Part shown: in pieces, positions 1 through 5,999 of the stretch
How the letters are laid out: each line of letters opens with the position of its first letter
How positions within the stretch are numbered: position 1 is the first letter of the stretch
Source: Sulfurisoma sediminicola
GTDB lineage: Bacteria > Pseudomonadota > Gammaproteobacteria > Burkholderiales > Rhodocyclaceae
DNA: 64,000 nt
Assembly: GCF_003865015.1 (NCBI RefSeq)
Contig: NZ_BHVV01000008.1
Location: forward strand, 1-64,000
Direction: 5' to 3'
The notes under the pieces: generated by a model
The model's database searches: none
Seen by the model: only the letters and a program-made list of their open reading frames with translations
Told to the model about the DNA's origin: nothing
Made by a program: the position numbers and the translations under genes

Positions 1-1666
1 CCACCTGCGGCGCGCCGCGCAGCAGCCGCCGCTGCACCAGGCGGGCAAAGTCGACCTGCACCTCGGCCGACGCGTTCGGCGTGCCGGCGCGGCGCTGCAG
101 GTCGGCTGGCAGCAGGGGGTTGGGCCGCGGCGGCGGCGGCCAGGTCTGCTCGTTCATGCCCATGACCCAGAGCCCGTCGAGCGGCTCGGCCGCGGCCTCG
201 AGCAGGCCCAGCACCCGCACCGCAGGCGCGTCGCCGGCTTCGACCTGGAATATGCGTTCGCCGCAGAGGTGGCGCAGCCGCATCACCGTCTCGCCGGCGC
301 CGAGTTTTCCCAGAACCACATCGAGTTCGCCGAGGCTCTCCAGCGCCTCGGCGAAAGCCCGCCGCGCCTGCCATTCGCGGCTGGAGAGCGGCCGGTCGCC
401 GGGCCAGCCGGCCGCGGCGAGGAGTTCGCCGAAGCGTTGCGCCCAGCGCGAAGGCAGCAGCCGTGCCGGTGCGCTCCAGGCGTGCAATGCCTCGAGGTGC
501 TGCAGCAGCCGCGGCACGGACAGGCCGCCATCCTTCTCCTGCTCGCGCCGGGCGAAGCGGATCAACCGACCCGACGTGATCTCGGGCGGGAGCTTCTCGC
601 GCATGCGCGCCTCGAGGCGATGACGCGCGTCGCCCTCGGCCACGGCCGACCAGCAGGGCCCGCGCAGCAGCTCGCCTAGGCGTGCCTGCTCGACGCGACC
701 GCGGGCCGTAACGATGGCAAGCAGTTCCAGGGCCGTGCGCACCAGCGGCTCGCGCACGAGCGGCGTGCCAAGCGAGAAGTCGTAGGGACGCGGCGCCTCG
801 GCCCGGGCCGGCGCGAGAGCGCCCGGCTGCAATGCCTCGTCGAGGAGGTCGGCGAGTTGTTCGCGCATGACCGCGAGTTCGGGCACGACGATGCCGAGAT
901 GCGTGCCTGGCGTTTGCTGCAGCATGCGGGCGGCCCAGGCGGCCGCGGCACGGCATTCGCCGCGGCGGTCGTCGCAGGCCAGCACGCCGGCGGCACCCGG
1001 CTGTTCCATCTCCATGCGCAGTTCGACCACGCGGATGCCCCGTTGGGCCAGCACGCGCGCAAGCTTTGCCTCCTGCGGCGGCAGCCGGTCGAAGCCGGCG
1101 AAGACGACCGTGGCGGGCATGCGCCAGGCACCCCGGGCGATGGCGTCGATCTGCCACTCCAGGCCGCGTACCGGCTCGAGCCAGCGCTGTTCGGCGCAGC
1201 GGCGGCGGAAGCGCTCGCGCCAGGCAAGGAAGCGTGCGGTCTCGCCGTCGCCGGCAGCGGCATCGTCGGGCAGGCGCAGCTTCCACGCCTCGATCAGCGC
1301 ATTGGCCTCGGCGGCGGCAGCGGCAAGGCCGGCATGGTCATAGAAGTCGCCGCCGCCCAGGCCTTCGGCGGCGACGATGACGTCCTCCCACAGCGCGCGT
1401 TCCTGCGTCGCCGAGAGAATCAGCCGCGGCGCGAGTTCCACCGGCAGCTCGCCCGCGAGCAAGGCCTGCCGTATGACCGCGGCGCACCATTGCGCGACGG
1501 TGGCGGTTTCGAGCGCCGGCCAGCGTGCGAGCCCGGCCGCACCCTGCGCATGGCCATGCGCCTGGCGCAGCTGGTGCGTCAAACGATGGGTCGCACAGAG
1601 GATGGCGGCCCGACCGCCGGCGGCGAGTTGCGCCAGCCCGGCCAGGCCATGGACGATTTCAGGCAT
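1..1666 (-). CDS. AddB-like PD-(D/E)XK family probable DNA repair protein (3' part missing)
   Basis: The reading frame is open from an ATG at 1666 to the left edge, giving about 555 residues without the C-terminus. The start MPEIVHGLAGLAQLA, the helical segments with scattered RxxE motifs, and the late segment LWVMGMNEQTWPPPP (about residues 500-515) match the helicase-like N-terminal part of proteobacterial AddB-like 'probable DNA repair proteins' (TIGR03623 type). The PD-(D/E)XK nuclease domain of that family lies at the C-terminus and would fall outside the window. By family, the role is DNA end processing or recombinational repair, normally beside an AddA-like UvrD helicase-nuclease gene, which would lie to the left. 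No Walker A motif is visible, as expected for the AddB side. Family assignment is from recall of the motif pattern. Confidence 0.8.
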   Translation of the reverse strand, partial: MPEIVHGLAGLAQLAAGGRAAILCATHRLTHQLRQAHGHAQGAAGLARWPALETATVAQWCAAVIRQALLAGELPVELAPRLILSATQERALWEDVIVAAEGLGGGDFYDHAGLAAAAAEANALIEAWKLRLPDDAAAGDGETARFLAWRERFRRRCAEQRWLEPVRGLEWQIDAIARGAWRMPATVVFAGFDRLPPQEAKLARVLAQRGIRVVELRMEMEQPGAAGVLACDDRRGECRAAAAWAARMLQQTPGTHLGIVVPELAVMREQLADLLDEALQPGALAPARAEAPRPYDFSLGTPLVREPLVRTALELLAIVTARGRVEQARLGELLRGPCWSAVAEGDARHRLEARMREKLPPEITSGRLIRFARREQEKDGGLSVPRLLQHLEALHAWSAPARLLPSRWAQRFGELLAAAGWPGDRPLSSREWQARRAFAEALESLGELDVVLGKLGAGETVMRLRHLCGERIFQVEAGDAPAVRVLGLLEAAAEPLDGLWVMGMNEQTWPPPPRPNPLLPADLQRRAGTPNASAEVQVDFARLVQRRLLRGAPQV

Positions 1667-1684
1667 CGCCCGGAGTATATGGCG

Positions 1685-1771
1685 TCAGCTCAGGCGCGGC
1701 AGCAGCAGCGCGATCAGGCCGCCAACGGCGGTGATCCAGAAAACGATGGCGTCGGTTTGGTTTTGGGACAT
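1685..1771 (-). CDS. 28-residue membrane microprotein (hypothetical)
   Basis: An ATG at 1771 opens a 28-codon frame ending in TGA at 1685, 18 bases before the repair-protein start. The peptide has a polar N-terminus (MSQNQTDA), then one hydrophobic stretch (IVFWITAVGGLIALLL) and a basic end (PRLS), so it looks like a single-pass membrane microprotein. A GGAGG ribosome-binding site lies 7 bases upstream but is buried in an 11-bp perfect hairpin (1773-1799). I do not recognise a family. It could instead be a leader peptide for the downstream gene. Support is the start/SD pair plus the clean transmembrane profile. Confidence 0.45.
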   Translation of the reverse strand: MSQNQTDAIVFWITAVGGLIALLLPRLS

Positions 1772-1772
1772 G

Positions 1773-1799
1773 ATGGCCTCCGTGGATGACGGAGGCCAT
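1773..1799 (-). promoter_or_regulatory. Perfect 11-bp hairpin sequestering the SD of the microprotein
   Basis: Arms ATGGCCTCCGT (1773-1783) and ACGGAGGCCAT (1789-1799) are exact inverted repeats with a 5-base loop. On the minus strand the 3' arm contains GGAGG and ends one base before the ATG at 1771, so folding would hide the ribosome-binding site. It lacks a U-tract and so is not a classical terminator. Confidence 0.5.
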
Positions 1800-1809
1800 T
1801 CTCGATCCG

Positions 1810-1914
1810 GTCAGGCTCAAGAGATGAGCCCACCACGCACACTGCGTTCGCTGCCCACCACGGGGGGGCGCCTGTCGCCTTGGGGCGGCCTGGCGGCGAC
1901 AGGATGAGCCTGAC
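1810..1914. repeat. Nested inverted repeats downstream of the FadL gene
   Basis: An outer 10-bp inverted repeat, GTCAGGCTCA (1810-1819) and TGAGCCTGAC (1905-1914), encloses an inner 9-bp stem, CCTGTCGCC (1871-1879) and GGCGACAGG (1895-1903). The structure begins 11 bases after the FadL stop and could protect or end that transcript. It has no U-tract. No coding signal is seen in 1800-1924. Confidence 0.4.
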
Positions 1915-1924
1915 GGAAATCCGC

Positions 1925-3388
1925 TCAGAAACGATAGCCGTAGGAGAGCTGCCAGTTGATCTGTTCGTGGCTGACGGACTGGTTGGAGCACGCGCCCGCC
2001 GGGCAGATGCTGCCCCAGTCGTTGGTGGCGTTGACCTTCGGTGCGTAACTCAGGGCACCGCGGACCGTCGCGGATTTGTCCAGCGCGTAGTCCAAGCCGA
2101 AGGTCAGATGGTTCTTCATGATGGCCGGGAACAGCGGGCTCATGTAGCGCTCGGGTATCGGATTGTCGGCGAGATTGGCGCCGAAGCGCAGCGTCGTCGC
2201 ATCGCTCACCTTGTACGCAGCGCCCAGCATGATGACGTTCTGGTCCTGCCAGCGCTGCTCGTAGATCATGTTGAGCTGCGTCCCGGCGAAGGCCGCGGCC
2301 ATGGGGTTCGCCTGGCCGGTCGAGGCCTGGAAGACCATGCGGAACTCGCGCATGACGTCGGCCCAGTTGATGCGCTTGTAATCGGCGGCGATCAGCCAGC
2401 GATCGTCGGCCTGCCAGGCCAGGCCGATGCCGTAGGTCTCAGGCCACTGGAAATTCTTGATGTTGACCTTGCCGGCGACCGGGATGGTCTGCGAGGCGCC
2501 GGCGAAATCGACGTTGAAACTCACGCTGGCGCCGCCGCTGCCGGTCTGCAGGTCCGAGATGCTGGTCTTGGCGTGATAGACGCCGCCGAAGCTCAGCGCG
2601 GGTGTCGCCTTCCAGGTGAAGCCGATGTTGCCGGCCCAGCCGGTACCGGTCGCCTTCTGGTAGAACTGGCCTTCCTCGTTGAAATCGAAATAGCCCCAGC
2701 CGACGGAACGGATCCCCGCCGGTCCCATCATCCCCTGCATGGTGGTGACCATGTTTCCGGAAACGGTGCCGAAGGCACGCGAGCCGGCCATCATGTCGCC
2801 GAAGTGGGCGCCGTCGACGAGCCACTTGATGTCCATGCCGGCCCAGACGAAGTCGATGCTGCCGCCGATATTGAAGGTGTCCGATACCTGATACGCCATG
2901 GGCAGCAGCACGCGGCCGACGCCGACCTCGGAAAGATTGCGGCGGGCGATGCCGCCTGCCATGTCCAGCACCCCCGGCCCCGTCGGGGCCAGATTTCCCC
3001 AGAACGCGCCGTTGCTGTAATCGGTACCCATGCCCCCCTGAGCCATCATGCCGATGCCCCAGGTGAATTTGTCGCCGCGACGGACATAGCCCGCTGCGGG
3101 CATCACGAACGAGGTCGCGGAGGAATCGCGGCCGTTGGCCGAGACCTCGGGCATCAGGCCGCCGACGAACAGCGCCAGCCGGTTGGTGCCCGGCTGGACC
3201 AGGGCCAGCGTGGCAGGGTTGTTGATCATCGCGGCGTTGCCGACGTCGTAGGCCATCGAGGCGCCGCCCATGCCCAGCGCAATGGGGCCGTAGCCCTCCA
3301 TGTTCATGCCGTTGGTGGCGTGAGCCGAGGCCGCTACCGCGGCCAGCCCGACGAACGCCACAAATCCCCTTCCCTTGCCGTGTGACAT
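1925..3388 (-). CDS. OmpP1/FadL family outer-membrane transporter
   Basis: This 487-residue protein starts with a signal peptide cleaved about residue 25 (SAHA/TNG). The mature N-terminus, TNGMNMEGYGPIALGMGG, is the typical FadL/TodX hatch start, and NNPATLALV follows as in the family. It ends in aromatic Phe (SYGYRF), the usual C-terminal BAM signal of beta-barrels. FadL proteins carry long-chain fatty acids or hydrophobic aromatics across the outer membrane; the substrate here cannot be read from sequence. The start is supported by GGAGGGG 6 bases upstream. An AT-rich block at 3419-3450, before the gene and after the rmuC stop, probably holds its promoter. It seems to be transcribed alone. 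Confidence 0.9.
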   Translation of the reverse strand: MSHGKGRGFVAFVGLAAVAASAHATNGMNMEGYGPIALGMGGASMAYDVGNAAMINNPATLALVQPGTNRLALFVGGLMPEVSANGRDSSATSFVMPAAGYVRRGDKFTWGIGMMAQGGMGTDYSNGAFWGNLAPTGPGVLDMAGGIARRNLSEVGVGRVLLPMAYQVSDTFNIGGSIDFVWAGMDIKWLVDGAHFGDMMAGSRAFGTVSGNMVTTMQGMMGPAGIRSVGWGYFDFNEEGQFYQKATGTGWAGNIGFTWKATPALSFGGVYHAKTSISDLQTGSGGASVSFNVDFAGASQTIPVAGKVNIKNFQWPETYGIGLAWQADDRWLIAADYKRINWADVMREFRMVFQASTGQANPMAAAFAGTQLNMIYEQRWQDQNVIMLGAAYKVSDATTLRFGANLADNPIPERYMSPLFPAIMKNHLTFGLDYALDKSATVRGALSYAPKVNATNDWGSICPAGACSNQSVSHEQINWQLSYGYRF

Positions 3389-3452
3389 GCTTTCCCCCTC
3401 CTCGGTGTCCGCTGTCAGGTAAATATTAGATTTTTATTAAATTATTATGCGC

Positions 3453-4652
3453 TTATTTCTCAGCCTCGGGGGTTTGCGCCAATTCTGCTGTCTGCAGGCT
3501 GCGCGCCTGCACCTCGACCGGAGCCAGGTCCCTGATTTCCTTGCCTTCCGGCGCGGCGCCCAGTTCGCGGAAACGCCGCGCGCTGACCAGCACGCGGCTC
3601 TCGAGCGAACCCACGGCCTTGTTGTAGGCCGCGACGGCTTCGCCGAGGTTCCTGCCGACCGCGCCCCAGTGGTCGGCCAGCACGGCGATGCGCTCGTAGA
3701 GCTCGCGGCCGAGCACCGAAATGCGCTGGGCGTTCTCGTTGAGTGCTTCCTGCTTCCAGCCGTAAGCCACTGCGCGCAGCAGCGCGATCAGCGTGGTCGG
3801 CGTGGCGAGGATCACGCGCTGCTCTATGCCCTGCTCGATAAGCGAGGGATCGGCTTCGAGCGCAGCGCTGTAGAAGGTCTCCCCGGGCAGGAACAGCACG
3901 ACGAAATCCGGCGACGGCTGGAACTGCTCCCAGTAGGACTTGCGGCTAAGCTTGGTCAGGTGGTCGCGCACGTGGCGCGCGTGGTCGGCGAACTTCTTGC
4001 GGCGCTCGGTCTCGTCGGCAGCTTCCAGCGCCTCCAGATAGGCAGCCAGCGGCGCCTTGGCGTCGATCACGATGTTCTTGCCGCCGGGCAGCTTCACGAT
4101 CATGTCGGGCCGCAGCCGGCCCTCTTCCGTGTCCGTGCTTTCCTGCTCGAAGAAGTCGCAGTGGTCGAGCATGCCGGCCATTTCCACCACGCGCTTCAGT
4201 TGCAGTTCGCCCCAGCGCCCGCGCGTGTGCGGCGCCCGCAGCGCCTTCACCAGGTTGGCCGTCTCGTGGCGCAACTGGCCCTGCGACTCGGCCATCTGCC
4301 GCACCTGCTCCGACAGCGTCGAATAGGCCTCGATGCGCGCCTTCTCGATGCCGCCGATCTGGGCCTCGAACTTGTCCAGCGTCGTCTTCACCGGCGCCAC
4401 CAGTTCGCCGATGGCCTGCTGGCGCCGCTCCAGGTCGCCGCGCGCCGCGTCCTGCTGCTGCTCCAGCGTGCGCCTGGCCAGGTCGAGGAAGGCGCGATTG
4501 CTGCTTTCCAGCGCCGCGCTCGACAGCGCCTTGAAGGTGTCGGCCAACTCGTCCCGCGCCGAACGCGACGCGCGCTCGCGCGCGATCAGCAGCCACGCCA
4601 CCGCCCCGCCGCCGATCAGCAAACCTGCCATGAAGGCCAGCATCAAGTCCAA
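3453..4652 (-). CDS. rmuC: DNA recombination protein RmuC
   Basis: A protein of about 399 residues with an N-terminal membrane segment ([18 protein letters not shown]), a coiled-coil region rich in Glu, Gln and Leu (about residues 50-140), and then the RmuC domain with [39 protein letters not shown] and [15 protein letters not shown]. RmuC is thought to limit inversions or rearrangements at short repeats; its fold relates to nucleases. Start choice: GGGAGG at 4658-4663 is 5 bases from a TTG at 4652, which I prefer. An in-frame ATG at 4643 and a GTG at 4679 are alternatives. The length fits the family. Confidence 0.92.
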   Translation of the reverse strand: MDLMLAFMAGLLIGGGAVAWLLIARERASRSARDELADTFKALSSAALESSNRAFLDLARRTLEQQQDAARGDLERRQQAIGELVAPVKTTLDKFEAQIGGIEKARIEAYSTLSEQVRQMAESQGQLRHETANLVKALRAPHTRGRWGELQLKRVVEMAGMLDHCDFFEQESTDTEEGRLRPDMIVKLPGGKNIVIDAKAPLAAYLEALEAADETERRKKFADHARHVRDHLTKLSRKSYWEQFQPSPDFVVLFLPGETFYSAALEADPSLIEQGIEQRVILATPTTLIALLRAVAYGWKQEALNENAQRISVLGRELYERIAVLADHWGAVGRNLGEAVAAYNKAVGSLESRVLVSARRFRELGAAPEGKEIRDLAPVEVQARSLQTAELAQTPEAEK

Positions 4653-4679
4653 GAGATCCTCCCGTTGCGAGCCCACCAC

Positions 4680-5008
4680 ACCGAGGCCCGCGATGCCGCG
4701 ATTCTACCGGCGGGTCCGGGGGCTGTCCGCAGAATGAGGCGGTTTGTTCGACTACGGCGCGATCAACAAGCGGCTCTCACACTACAGCCGCCAAGGCCAC
4801 GGATCGGGCACCGGCGCAGGCACCACCGGCATCGCCGACTGCGCACTCGCCGTCGTCGAGCTATTCCGATAGTAGTAGCGGCCCTTTGGGCGTCTGGTGC
4901 GTCAGGCGAAATGCGCCTTGCCTCCCGACGCAATATGTCCTTTAATTAATCGAAATGCATTACACGCCGGCTTGGGATCGATATCGGAGTAACGCAGAAA
5001 GGGCCGCC
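4680..5008. other. Intergenic stretch of about 330 bases
   Basis: Between rmuC and the small secreted-protein gene. It contains the short protein-like fragment at 4744-4872 and an AT-richer end (4927-4960) that may carry the promoter for the downstream genes. I see no RNA gene or repeat copy here. Confidence 0.4.
4744..4872 (+). pseudogene. Short protein-like fragment, possible gene remnant
   Basis: A 42-codon frame lies between an in-frame TGA (4735-4737) and a TAG (4870-4872). It reads LFDYGAINKRLSHY, then SRQGHGSGTGAGTTGIADC, and ends ALAVVELFR. Composition and end look like the C-terminus of a real protein, but there is no convincing start codon or ribosome-binding site. I do not recognise the parent protein. 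It may be the decayed tail of a lost gene, or chance. Confidence 0.25.
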
Positions 5009-5386
5009 ATGACCGAGACCGCGATGAAGCTGCTCATCCCCATGGCTTACGTAGCGGGCCTGTCTTTCGCCTGCGCTGCTGTTGGGCAAGTCACTGCAGC
5101 GACACCGGCACCGGACGCCGGGCGATGGAATGAAGCCGTGCCCGAAACGGCGGCCAAGATGCCGCAGGCTCCTGCCGAGCCGGAGAAGAAGGCCGCAACA
5201 AAGAAGAAATCGGCAAAGCAACCTGCGGACATGGAGCGGGCGAAGGAGAACGCCAGGGGTGACGCGATAGAGGGAGGCGCCGGAGCGGTAATCGACCCAT
5301 GCAAGATTAAGGACCTTCCCGAGTGCAACAAAGCGGTGGTCAACCCCTGCGATATCCGCCCCGACTTGCCCGAATGTCAACACTGA
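5009..5386 (+). CDS. Small secreted/periplasmic protein with tandem PC-x-I...LPEC motifs
   Basis: A 125-residue product from the ATG at 5009 (AGAAAGGG 5-12 bases upstream; an ATG at 5024 is possible). The first ~35 residues form a signal peptide (MKLLIPMAYVAGLSFACAAVG...). A low-complexity Pro/Ala/Lys linker follows (EPEKKAATKKKSAKQ). The C-terminus carries two copies of a short motif, DPCKIKDLPEC and NPCDIRPDLPEC, with four cysteines able to form two disulfides in the periplasm. No family recognised. It is followed 10 bases later by the membrane-anchored gene at 5397 and then by the triple-enzyme gene at 6000, all on the same strand. Confidence 0.7.
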   Translation: MTETAMKLLIPMAYVAGLSFACAAVGQVTAATPAPDAGRWNEAVPETAAKMPQAPAEPEKKAATKKKSAKQPADMERAKENARGDAIEGGAGAVIDPCKIKDLPECNKAVVNPCDIRPDLPECQH

Positions 5387-5396
5387 AAGGTCATCG

Positions 5397-5915
5397 ATGC
5401 CACTCAAGGATCAGAAGGACTTCTGGAGCACCGCGGCCACCATCGTCCAGATCGTCGCGGTCGTCGGCGGCAGCGCTTTCGGTCTCTACGAGTACCTGCA
5501 GAAGGACAAGGCGGACCACACCCGGGACACGCTTTCCTATGTCGATCGCTACCTGAAGGCGCCCATTCATGATGTGAGGGTCAAGCTCGACGCCGTGTGG
5601 ACCCCGCGCGAGGACGAGCTCATCGCCCGCCTCAAGCGCAGCGTGCCGGATTACGAGAATTTCGTGCTTAAGACCATCCGCGACGAGAAACTCGAATCGG
5701 ACATCTTCTCGCTGATCAGTTTCCTGGAATCGGTGGAGGCCTGTACCCGCGCCAGCATCTGCGATGCGGCGACCGCTAGGGCATTCTTCTGCAGCGACGC
5801 CCAGGCTTTCTTTCAGCTGCACTTCCGCTTCATTCAGCAGGAACGCAACAAGCGCAACGACCCGACACTGGCGCAAGCGCTGGAGAAGTTCGTCAAGAAG
5901 GACTGTCGCCGTTAG
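5397..5915 (+). CDS. Hypothetical membrane-anchored protein
   Basis: A 172-residue product. Residues about 12-32 (AATIVQIVAVVGGSAFGLYEYL) form one transmembrane helix near the N-terminus. The rest is a charged, mostly helical soluble domain containing YVDRYLKAPIHDVRVKLD, four Cys (about residues 120-170) and a basic end (KKDCRR). The layout resembles small proteins of the DUF4760 kind, but I cannot assign a family. It starts 10 bases after the preceding gene and ends about 85 bases before the 972-residue multi-enzyme gene, so the three may be one transcript. An accessory or protective role for that enzyme is only a guess. Confidence 0.75.
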   Translation: MPLKDQKDFWSTAATIVQIVAVVGGSAFGLYEYLQKDKADHTRDTLSYVDRYLKAPIHDVRVKLDAVWTPREDELIARLKRSVPDYENFVLKTIRDEKLESDIFSLISFLESVEACTRASICDAATARAFFCSDAQAFFQLHFRFIQQERNKRNDPTLAQALEKFVKKDCRR

Positions 5916-5999
5916 GTAGGCCGCCCCGAAAGGAAAACGGCCGGATAGGCCAGGGAAGTTTTTTGTGCGTAGTTCGTTGATCGAAATGGAGGGCCAACC

